The notes under the pieces are model-generated. The model was given only the letters and a program-made list of their open reading frames with translations, ran no database searches and was not told the origin of the DNA. A DNA stretch of 64,000 nt from Methyloversatilis universalis EHg5. Lineage in GTDB: Bacteria; Pseudomonadota; Gammaproteobacteria; Burkholderiales; Rhodocyclaceae. The translations under genes and the position numbers were made by a program. This document shows, in pieces, positions 1 through 7,633 of the stretch (within the stretch, counting starts at the first letter, position 1; each line of letters starts with the position of its first letter). The stretch spans positions 3,976,688 to 4,040,687 of the forward strand of contig NZ_KB900539.1 in assembly GCF_000378945.1 (NCBI RefSeq), given 5' to 3'.

Positions 1-665
1 CGCTGCTGCGCAGCCGCGGCCTGCCGTTCGCCGGCCTGCATTATTACTGCGCGTCGCGCATGCTGGACGCGGCCGAAATCGTCGCGCTGCACGACCGCTG
101 TACCGACGAGGCACTGGCGATCTGCGCGCGCGCTGGCGTCGCCCTGGCCTGGCTCAATCTGGGCGGCGGTTTCGGCGTCCCGGTCGCCGCCGACGAGCGC
201 GCGCTGGATTTCGCGCCGGTCGCCGAGAACCTGCACATGCTCGACGCGCGCCTGCGCGCCGCCCATCCGGACGCCCGGCTCGCGCTCGAACCCGGCCGCT
301 ACCTGGTGGCCGAAGCCGGTCATTACATATGCCGCGTGATCGACCGCAAGACCATGCGCGGCCGCACCTGGCTCATCGTCGATGGCGGCGCCCACCAGCA
401 TCTGCAGGCGACGCTGCAACCGGACCGGTTACAGCCGGCCAACTTTCCGATGACGCTGCACCCGCATGCGGCCACCGGCGAACGCGAACGGGTGAGCATC
501 GCCGGCCCGCTGTGCGCGCCCTTCGACGTGCTGGCACGCGACATCGAACTGCCGCGCGCGCGGCCGGGCGACCTGCTGGTGGTGCATTGTTCCGGCGCCT
601 ACGGCGCCAGCGCCAGCCCGGTGAATTTCCTCGGCCATCCGCCGCCAGCCGAATTTCTTTTCTGA
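1..665 (+). CDS. PLP-dependent decarboxylase, C-terminal part (5' truncated)
   Basis: Only the C-terminal ~220 residues are inside the window; the frame opens at base 3 and stops at TGA 663-665. The visible part has the fold-type III (alanine racemase/ornithine-diaminopimelate decarboxylase) signatures: a Gly-rich phosphate-binding loop GGGFG, EPGRYLV, and near the end CSGAYG, the active-site Cys/Tyr region contributed across the dimer. The family removes the alpha-carboxyl of a basic amino acid. The ending SPVNFLGHP...AEFL resembles decarboxylases found beside AMP-forming acyl ligases. The next gene, 15 bp downstream, is an acyltransferase/acyl-ACP synthetase, so the amine product may feed a lipid. 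The substrate cannot be read from the sequence, and the catalytic lysine lies upstream of the window. Confidence 0.85.
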   Translation, partial: LLRSRGLPFAGLHYYCASRMLDAAEIVALHDRCTDEALAICARAGVALAWLNLGGGFGVPVAADERALDFAPVAENLHMLDARLRAAHPDARLALEPGRYLVAEAGHYICRVIDRKTMRGRTWLIVDGGAHQHLQATLQPDRLQPANFPMTLHPHAATGERERVSIAGPLCAPFDVLARDIELPRARPGDLLVVHCSGAYGASASPVNFLGHPPPAEFLF

Positions 666-680
666 ACCCACGGAGCATTC

Positions 681-2819
681 ATGCGCCGCATCCTGCGTCC
701 CCTGCTGGTACTTGTCTGCCGTCTGCTGTTCCGCATCGAGCCGCCGGCTGCACTGCCAGCGCAGCGCGACCGCCTGCTGGTCGTCGCCAACCACGAGTCC
801 TTTCTCGACGGTCTGCTGCTCGGCCTGTTCCTGCCCATCGATCCGGTGTTCGTGGTGCATACCGGCATCGCGCGCAATCCGTTCTTCCGCGTGCTGCTGT
901 GCATGGTCGATTACCTCGCGGTAGACCCGACCAGCCCGATGGCGATGAAGAAGGTGATCCGTCTGCTCGAATCCGGACGCCCGGTGGTCATCTTTCCGGA
1001 AGGGCGCATCACCACCACCGGCAGCCTGATGAAGGTGTATGACGGCCCGGCTTTCGTCGCCGCGAAGACCGGCGCCACCGTGCTGCCGGTGCGCCTGGAC
1101 GGCGCCTCGCGCAGCTATTTCTCGCGCGTGTCCGGCCGCTATCCGAAATCGCTGTTTCCGCGCATCGCGCTCACCGTGCTGCCGGAAACGAAGATCGTCA
1201 TGCCGGAAGCGCCCTCCGCGAAGGAACGCCGCCGCCGCGCCGGCGAAGCGATGCGCCGGCTGATGCAGGAAATGATTTTCGCGTCGCGCCCGCAGCAGAC
1301 GCTGTTCGACGCGCTGTGCGACGCCGCCGAAATCCACGGCCGCAGCCGGCGCCTGATCGAGGACATGAAGCAGATCGAGTATTCCTACGGCGATCTGCTG
1401 AAGATGGCGCTGGCACTCGGCCGCGTGGTCGCGCGCATCACGCGTCCCGACGAGCGGGTCGGCGTGCTGCTGCCCAATCTCGCGCCGACCCTGGGTCTGG
1501 TGTTCGGCCTGAACGCCCACCGTCGGGTGCCGGCCATGCTCAATTACACCGCCGGTGTCGACGGCATGCAGGCCGCCTGCACCGCGGCTGAACTGCGGGT
1601 GATCGTCACCTCGCGCGCCTTCGCCGAACAGGCCAAGCTGGCCGACAAGCTGGCGGCGCTGCAGGGCGTCGAACTGCACTATCTGGAAGACCTGCGCGAA
1701 ACGATCACGCTGGCAGACAAGCTGTGGCTGGTGCTGTGGGCGATGCGCGCGCCGCGTCTGGCAGCCGCAGCCGTATCGCCGGAAGCGCCGGCGGTGGTGC
1801 TGTTCACCTCCGGTTCCGAAGGCAAGCCCAAGGGCGTGGTGCTGTCGCACCGCGCGCTGCTGGCGAACATCGCGCAGATCCGCGCGGTGATCGACTTTTC
1901 GGTCGACGACAAGATCCTGAACGCGCTGCCGCTGTTCCACTCCTTCGGCCTCACCGCAGGCGGCCTGCTGCCGGTGCTCACCGGCGCCAACGTATTCCTC
2001 TACCCGTCGCCGCTGCACTACCGGGTCATTCCCGAATTGGCCTACGACCGCAACTGCACCGTGCTGCTCGGCACCAGCACCTTCCTCGGCAACTACGCGA
2101 AGTTCGCCCATCCCTACGACTTCTACCGGCTGCGCTATGTCATCGCCGGCGCCGAGAAGCTGTCGGAATCGGTGCGCAGCGCCTGGTTCGAGAAGTTCGG
2201 CCTGCGCATCTTCGAAGGCTATGGCGCGACCGAAACCGCGCCGGTGCTGGCCGTCAACACGCCGATGGCCTACCGCAGCGGCACCGTCGGTCAGCTGCTG
2301 CCGGGCCTGCACGCGAAACTGATGCCTGTCGCCGGCATCGACCGTGGCGGCGTGCTGCACGTGAGCGGTCCCAACCTGATGAGCGGCTATCTGAAATGGG
2401 ACAGGCCCGGCGTGCTGCAGACGCCGTCATCGGACGCCGGCGACGGCTGGTATGACACCGGTGACGTGATCGAATTCGACGACGACGGCTTCGTGCGCAT
2501 CGTCGGCCGCGTCAAGCGCTTCGCCAAGGTGGCCGGCGAAATGATTTCGCTGGAAACCGTTGAAAAGCTCGCCACCGCAGCCAGCCCGGCCGCCCAGCAC
2601 GCCGCCTCGACCCAGCCCGATCCGGCGCGTGGCGAAACCATCGTGCTGTTCACCACCGACGCCGTGCTCGGCCGCGACGCGCTGCAGGCCGCGGCCCGCG
2701 ATCGCGGCGCGCCGGAAATCGCGGTGCCACGCAAGATCGTCGTGGTCGACGCCCTGCCGCTGCTGGGCACCGGCAAGACCGATTACGTGACGCTGAAGAA
2801 GATGGCGGAGAGCGCCTGA
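681..2819 (+). CDS. aas: Aas-like bifunctional acyltransferase / acyl-ACP synthetase
   Basis: The 712-residue protein has the domain order and near length of E. coli Aas (2-acylglycerophosphoethanolamine acyltransferase/acyl-ACP synthetase). An N-terminal PlsC domain carries the H(X4)D motif NHESFLD (residues 37-43) and FPEGRITTTG (105-114). An AMP-forming ligase domain follows, with its P-loop LFTSGSEGKPKG at about 374-385 and YDTGD...GRVKR near the C-terminus. The family re-acylates lysophospholipids at the inner membrane using fatty acid activated as acyl-ACP. The start ATG at 681 has CGGAG six bases upstream. It sits between a decarboxylase and a metal hydrolase, with an LplT-type flippase 2.9 kb downstream. 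Its membrane role is secure by similarity; the headgroup specificity is not. Confidence 0.85.
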   Translation: MRRILRPLLVLVCRLLFRIEPPAALPAQRDRLLVVANHESFLDGLLLGLFLPIDPVFVVHTGIARNPFFRVLLCMVDYLAVDPTSPMAMKKVIRLLESGRPVVIFPEGRITTTGSLMKVYDGPAFVAAKTGATVLPVRLDGASRSYFSRVSGRYPKSLFPRIALTVLPETKIVMPEAPSAKERRRRAGEAMRRLMQEMIFASRPQQTLFDALCDAAEIHGRSRRLIEDMKQIEYSYGDLLKMALALGRVVARITRPDERVGVLLPNLAPTLGLVFGLNAHRRVPAMLNYTAGVDGMQAACTAAELRVIVTSRAFAEQAKLADKLAALQGVELHYLEDLRETITLADKLWLVLWAMRAPRLAAAAVSPEAPAVVLFTSGSEGKPKGVVLSHRALLANIAQIRAVIDFSVDDKILNALPLFHSFGLTAGGLLPVLTGANVFLYPSPLHYRVIPELAYDRNCTVLLGTSTFLGNYAKFAHPYDFYRLRYVIAGAEKLSESVRSAWFEKFGLRIFEGYGATETAPVLAVNTPMAYRSGTVGQLLPGLHAKLMPVAGIDRGGVLHVSGPNLMSGYLKWDRPGVLQTPSSDAGDGWYDTGDVIEFDDDGFVRIVGRVKRFAKVAGEMISLETVEKLATAASPAAQHAASTQPDPARGETIVLFTTDAVLGRDALQAAARDRGAPEIAVPRKIVVVDALPLLGTGKTDYVTLKKMAESA

Positions 2820-2820
2820 C

Positions 2821-4059
2821 ATGGACGCCTCGCGTCGTCGCCTGCTCAAGCGCGGACTGCTGATCGGTGCCGGCCTCGCCAGCGCCGGCGCACTCAGCGT
2901 CTATGCGCGCAGCCGGCTGATGAATCCCTGCCGCGCCGCGCTGCCGCCAGCACTGGCCGGTCATGAGCTGATCGCACAGGCCTTCGACGGACTCGACCCG
3001 ACACTGCTGCGCGACGTCCATGTGCACCTCGCCGGCACCGGCGACTCCGGCCGCGGCATCGAAATGACGCCGCGCATGCTGAGCCCGCTGCACCCGGCCG
3101 AGTATGTACAACGCCTGTTCTACCTGAACGCCGGCTGCGCGCATCAGGATCCGGGCCGGGTGGACGCGAGCTATGTGGACCGTCTGCACAATCTGGTCGA
3201 GACGCTGCCGGCCGGCTTCAAGCTGATGCTGTTCGCGTTCGAGCGCGCCTACGACGAAGCCGGACGTCCTCTGCCCGAACACACCGCCTTCCACGTGCCG
3301 GACGCCTATGCCCGCGATGTCGCCCGTGGTAACCCGGACCACTTCGAATGGGTGTGCTCGGTTCACCCCTACCGCGAGGACGCGGTCGAGGCGCTGGAAG
3401 CGGCCGCACGCGACGGCGCGCGCGCCATCAAGTGGCTGCCGCCGGCCATGGGCATCGATCCGGCATCCCGGCGCTGCGACCGCTTCTATGCCGCCGCCAC
3501 CCGCCTCGGCCTGCCGCTGATCAGCCACGCGGGCGAGGAAAAGGCGGTGCATGGCGCCGGTGGTCAGGCACTGGGCAATCCGCTCAGGCTGCGTCGCGCG
3601 CTCGACCACGGCGTCAGCGTCGTTGTCGCCCATTGCGCAACCCTGGGTCGCGACGTCGACCTCGACGCCGGCCGCAGCGCGCCGGTACGCAGCAGCTTCG
3701 AACTGTTCACCCGGCTGATGGGCGAGCGCCATGGCGGCCGGCTGTACGGTGACATTTCCGCGATCACGCTGCGCAACCGCGATCTCGCCGTGGTGCGCAC
3801 GCTGCTGCACCGCGACGACTGGCACGACCGCCTGCTGTACGGCTCCGACTATCCGCTGCCGGGCATCCTGCCGCTGATGTCGCCGGCAGCACTGGCAGAT
3901 GCCGGACTGCTCGACGCAGTCGCCACGCCGGTGCTGGAACAGGTGCGCGAACACAACCCGCTGCTGTTCGACTTCATGCTCAAGCGCCTGCTGCGCGACG
4001 GGCGCCATCGTTTTGCCGATGCGGTGTTCGAAGCCGCACGCATCTTTCCTTCCGCCTGA
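2821..4059 (+). CDS. Tat-type exported amidohydrolase (TIM-barrel metal hydrolase)
   Basis: This 412-residue protein starts one base after the aas stop, so the genes are probably co-transcribed and translationally coupled. The N-terminus (SRRRLLKRG, then a hydrophobic stretch to about residue 27) looks like a twin-arginine signal. The body has amidohydrolase-2 metal-ligand motifs: DVHVH (H67, H69), SHAGEE (H236), VVAHC (H271) and YGSDYP (D343). Such enzymes hydrolyse or decarboxylate small substrates with one or two metal ions. Tat export suggests that the folded metalloenzyme acts in the periplasm. The substrate is unknown; the lipid-gene neighbours suggest a lipid headgroup or amide, but this is inference. 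Confidence 0.7.
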   Translation: MDASRRRLLKRGLLIGAGLASAGALSVYARSRLMNPCRAALPPALAGHELIAQAFDGLDPTLLRDVHVHLAGTGDSGRGIEMTPRMLSPLHPAEYVQRLFYLNAGCAHQDPGRVDASYVDRLHNLVETLPAGFKLMLFAFERAYDEAGRPLPEHTAFHVPDAYARDVARGNPDHFEWVCSVHPYREDAVEALEAAARDGARAIKWLPPAMGIDPASRRCDRFYAAATRLGLPLISHAGEEKAVHGAGGQALGNPLRLRRALDHGVSVVVAHCATLGRDVDLDAGRSAPVRSSFELFTRLMGERHGGRLYGDISAITLRNRDLAVVRTLLHRDDWHDRLLYGSDYPLPGILPLMSPAALADAGLLDAVATPVLEQVREHNPLLFDFMLKRLLRDGRHRFADAVFEAARIFPSA

Positions 4060-4073
4060 CCGGATTTCACCGC

Positions 4074-5681
4074 ATGCGCATTGCCGCCCCCCTGCTTACA
4101 CTGGCGCTCATGACGAGCGCCGCCCACACTGCAGCCGCTGCACAGGACGCCCTGGCCGAAGGCCGGCTGGGCCTGTACGACGCGCGCGAATTCCGTGCGA
4201 CCACCGGCCGCTGCAGCGACTGCCCGACGCCGCCGCAGGCGCTGTGGTACTTCCAGGACGCCGCCATCACGGTTCCGCGCAGTGACGCCGCCGGTTTCGA
4301 TCCTGCGCTGAGCGCACAGGACGACGTGAAACAGTGGGTGATCGCGCGCGACGGCCAGCCGGACGCGCAGAAGCCCGCGCTGATTTGGCTCGGTTCGCCG
4401 CAGCAGGCAGACGGCGCACGGCTGGACGCCGAGGGCCGCACGCTCAGCTTCGCCGACGGCAGCCGCAGCGACTTCGCGCTGGTGCCGCAGCTGCCCACCA
4501 ATGTGTCGTGGTTCAACGCGGACAGCGTGCGCTGGCTGCAGGGGCAGTCGCTGTCACTGCGCGGCAGCGCGGACGCCGACCGCTACACCGCGCGCACGAT
4601 CTGGCCTTCGTCCTTCGACATCGATCTCGCTGCGCTGAAGCCGCACCCGCTGCAGGCCGGCGAAACGCTGGCCGCGCTGGTGCGCGCCGACCAGGGCGGC
4701 GCTCAGCTACCGGCTTCGTCCCGCCTGCTGTGGGAACGGCAACCGGGCGCCGCGGCCGCCGCGGTCGGCAAGCCGGTGCTCGCGCTGATGCTCAATGGCG
4801 CGCAGGGCGACGACGACGAGGCGCACGGCGGCCACTTCGCGCTGGCCACCGGCCTGATGGGCGAACAGGGTCGCTGGCGCGACTGGCTGGTCGCCAATTT
4901 CTACAACCTCGACATCCACAGCGAAAAGGGCATCGTCGCGTCGATGCTGCCGATGGATGCCTACCTGACCGATCTGAACAGCGGCCAGAGCTGGTACCGG
5001 CCCTCGTGGATGCTGGTGGCGGTGCTGCGCGACGACCGCGCACCGCGGCTGGTCGACCAGGGCCTGGCACGGGTGTTCAACCACTTCTACCGCCACGATT
5101 TCAGCTACCGGCACGCCACCGCCAACTGCGCCAGCATCAGTCTGGACACGCTGCGCGCGCTCGGCTGGGGGCTGCCGCTGCTCGGCCCCACGTCGAAGGC
5201 GAAAGCCTGGCTCGGCCTGCCCTGGATGACGGTGAAGGACATGAGCGTGGCGAGCGGCCTGCAGGCCTACGAGTACATGATGGCGGAGCGCAGCGGCCTG
5301 TTCCCGTTCGCCGCCTTCAATGTCGCCGGCAGCGATCTGGTCGGCCGGCTGGCGACCGGCCACAGCGGCGACAGCGGGCTGGAGAAGGTGCTGGCCGACG
5401 ACCTGGAGGCGCTCATCTTCGTGCGCGTGCCGCAGATCCCGTCCTCACGCGCCTTCGGCCGCGAGCCGGTGGCCTCGTACGAGGAGTACATGGCACGGGT
5501 GCCGGCCGACCGCAGCCAGTGGATCGTGCGCCCGGCACCGCCGCGCGACTTCCCGGAGGCGCTGCGCGACCCGCAGGCGCCGAAGGAGCCGCTGCCGGCC
5601 TCGCGCCGCGCCCTCATCGTCTGGCTGGCCGGTCTCGCCGCCGTTGCCGCCTTCGTCCTGTCCCGCATCCTTCGCCGCTGA
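4074..5681 (+). CDS. Exported, membrane-anchored protein with conserved-looking His/Cys pair
   Basis: The 535-residue protein begins with a Sec signal (cleavage after about residue 23, AAAAQ) and ends with one transmembrane helix (about 513-531) followed by RILRR, so the bulk should be periplasmic. Two segments look catalytic: GGHFALATG (H254) and ATANCASISLDTLRALGW (C352). A His before a Cys in this kind of context recalls circularly permuted papain-fold proteins (LRAT/YiiX, or the Lnb/DUF4105 family), which act on lipids or peptides. The assignment is tentative because I recognise the pattern, not the whole family. The position between an amidohydrolase and an LplT-PlsC fusion fits a lipid or lipoprotein role. 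Confidence 0.5.
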   Translation: MRIAAPLLTLALMTSAAHTAAAAQDALAEGRLGLYDAREFRATTGRCSDCPTPPQALWYFQDAAITVPRSDAAGFDPALSAQDDVKQWVIARDGQPDAQKPALIWLGSPQQADGARLDAEGRTLSFADGSRSDFALVPQLPTNVSWFNADSVRWLQGQSLSLRGSADADRYTARTIWPSSFDIDLAALKPHPLQAGETLAALVRADQGGAQLPASSRLLWERQPGAAAAAVGKPVLALMLNGAQGDDDEAHGGHFALATGLMGEQGRWRDWLVANFYNLDIHSEKGIVASMLPMDAYLTDLNSGQSWYRPSWMLVAVLRDDRAPRLVDQGLARVFNHFYRHDFSYRHATANCASISLDTLRALGWGLPLLGPTSKAKAWLGLPWMTVKDMSVASGLQAYEYMMAERSGLFPFAAFNVAGSDLVGRLATGHSGDSGLEKVLADDLEALIFVRVPQIPSSRAFGREPVASYEEYMARVPADRSQWIVRPAPPRDFPEALRDPQAPKEPLPASRRALIVWLAGLAAVAAFVLSRILRR

Positions 5682-5688
5682 GGTCCGC

Positions 5689-7557
5689 ATGAGCAGCCAG
5701 TTCCAGCTGATGAAGGAGCGCCGCTTCCGCCCCTTCTTCTTCAGCCAGTTCCTGGGTGCCTTCAATGACAATGTGTTCAAGACCGCACTGATCACGCTGG
5801 TCACCTTCCGCGCCGGCCAGCTCACCCAGCTCGATGGCGCGATGCTGGCCACGCTGCTGCCCGGCCTGTTCATCCTGCCCTTCTTCCTGTTCTCGGCCAC
5901 CTGCGGCCAGCTCGCCGACAAGTACGACAAGGCGGCCGTCGCGCGCTTCGTGAAGCTGTTCGAAATCGCGGTGATGGCGCTGGCGGCCTGGGGCTTCGTC
6001 GCCCACCTGCTGTGGCCGCTGGTGACCGCGCTGTTCCTGATGGGTCTGCATTCCACGCTGTTCGGACCGGTGAAGTACGCCTACCTGCCGCAGCACCTGC
6101 GGCCGCAGGAACTGGTGGGCGGCAACGGCATGGTGGAAATGGGCACGTTCGTCGCCATCCTGATCGGCCAGGTGCTGGGTGCCTGGCTGGTGTCGGTCAC
6201 CGACAGCGGCACGCTGGTGGCCGGCGTGGTGCTGTCGCTGGCGGTACTGGGCTGGTGGGTGAGCCGCGGCATTCCGCAGTCGCCGGCCGCCGACCCGGGG
6301 CTGAGGGTGAACTGGAACCCGCTGACCGAAACGGTACGCAACCTGCGCTTCGCTCACGGCAACCGCACGGTATGGCTGTCGCTGCTGGGCATTTCGTGGT
6401 TCTGGTTCTACGGCGCCACGCTGCTGGCCCAGTTCCCGAATTTCGCGCGCAACGTGCTGGGTGGCGACGAGTCGGTATTCATCCTGCTGCTCACCGTGTT
6501 CTCGCTGGGCGTGGGCGTCGGCTCGCTGGCCTGCGAAAAGCTGTCGGGCGGCAAGGTGGAAATCGGTCTGGTGCCCTTCGGCGCGATCGGCCTCACGCTG
6601 TTCGGCATCGACCTCTGGCTCGCTTCACCCGACGCGCCGTCAGGCGCACTCACACTGGCCGGCGCCCTGGCCACCCACGCACGGCTGCTGGCCGACATCG
6701 CCGCACTCGGCTTCTTCGGCGGCCTGTACATCGTGCCGCTGTACGCGCTGATCCAGACGCGCAGCGAAAAGAGCCACCAGTCGCGGGTGATCGCGGCCAA
6801 CAACATTCTGAATGCCGCCTTCATGGTGGCATCGGCCGGCGTCACCCTCGGCCTGTTCGCGCTCGGCCTGAGCATTCCGGAGCTCTTCCTCGCCGCCGCG
6901 CTGTTCAACGCGGTGGTGGCGATCTACATCTACACCCTGGTGCCGGAATTCCTGCTGCGCTTCGTGGTGTGGCTGCTCATCCACACCGTGTACCGGCTGG
7001 ACGCGAAGAAGCTGGACGCCATCCCCGAGGACGGGCCGGCGGTGCTGGTGTGCAATCACGTGAGCTTCGTCGACGCGCTGGTGATCACCGCCGCCTGCCG
7101 CCGGCCGATCCGCTTCGTGATGGACCACCGCATCTTCCGCACGCCGCTGCTGGGCTGGCTGTTCCGCACCAGCCGCTGCATCCCGATCGCACCGGCAAAG
7201 GAAGATCCGGCGCTGCTCGAACGCGCCTACGACGACATCGCCGCCGCGCTCACGGCCGGCGAACTGGTGGGCCTGTTCCCGGAGGGCCAGATCACCGACA
7301 CCGGCGAACTGCTGCCCTTCCGCGCCGGCATTCGCCGCATCGTCGAACGCTCTCCGGTGCCGGTGGTGCCGCTGGCGCTGCGCGGGCTGTGGGGCAGTTT
7401 CTTCTCGCGCAAGGACGGCCCGGCAATGAGCCGGCCGCTGCGCCGCGGCCTGTTCAGCCGGATCGAACTGGTGGGTGGCGAGGCGGTGGCACCGGAGGTC
7501 GCAACACCGGACGCCCTGCACGGCATCGTCGCCGGGCTGCGCGGAGACCGCCGGTGA
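5689..7557 (+). CDS. LplT-type lysophospholipid transporter fused to PlsC acyltransferase
   Basis: The 622-residue protein starts at ATG 5689, seven bases after the previous stop. Residues 1 to about 420 form a 12-helix MFS domain whose start (RRFRPFFFSQFLGAFNDNVFK, in pieces) matches LplT, which flips lysophospholipids inward. Residues from about 435 form a PlsC domain with NHVSFVDA (456-463) and FPEGQ (530-534). Some bacteria carry one three-part protein (LplT, PlsC, acyl-ACP synthetase). Here the synthetase sits in the separate Aas-like gene, which has its own PlsC domain, so the locus has two acyltransferase domains. Likely role: import and re-acylation of lysolipids at the inner membrane. 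Confidence 0.8.
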   Translation: MSSQFQLMKERRFRPFFFSQFLGAFNDNVFKTALITLVTFRAGQLTQLDGAMLATLLPGLFILPFFLFSATCGQLADKYDKAAVARFVKLFEIAVMALAAWGFVAHLLWPLVTALFLMGLHSTLFGPVKYAYLPQHLRPQELVGGNGMVEMGTFVAILIGQVLGAWLVSVTDSGTLVAGVVLSLAVLGWWVSRGIPQSPAADPGLRVNWNPLTETVRNLRFAHGNRTVWLSLLGISWFWFYGATLLAQFPNFARNVLGGDESVFILLLTVFSLGVGVGSLACEKLSGGKVEIGLVPFGAIGLTLFGIDLWLASPDAPSGALTLAGALATHARLLADIAALGFFGGLYIVPLYALIQTRSEKSHQSRVIAANNILNAAFMVASAGVTLGLFALGLSIPELFLAAALFNAVVAIYIYTLVPEFLLRFVVWLLIHTVYRLDAKKLDAIPEDGPAVLVCNHVSFVDALVITAACRRPIRFVMDHRIFRTPLLGWLFRTSRCIPIAPAKEDPALLERAYDDIAAALTAGELVGLFPEGQITDTGELLPFRAGIRRIVERSPVPVVPLALRGLWGSFFSRKDGPAMSRPLRRGLFSRIELVGGEAVAPEVATPDALHGIVAGLRGDRR

Positions 7558-7633
7558 CCCACCGCAGGCACCACCCGGCTGCATCGCCGGCCACCCCTCC
7601 GTCAGACGCACGCCCCGAAAGAAGAGGTTTCCC

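Noticed and set aside
429-2360. Long minus-strand open frame opposite the Aas gene
   Set aside because: Composition (Arg, Gln, His, Gly-rich) and full overlap with a conserved gene mark it as a shadow frame.
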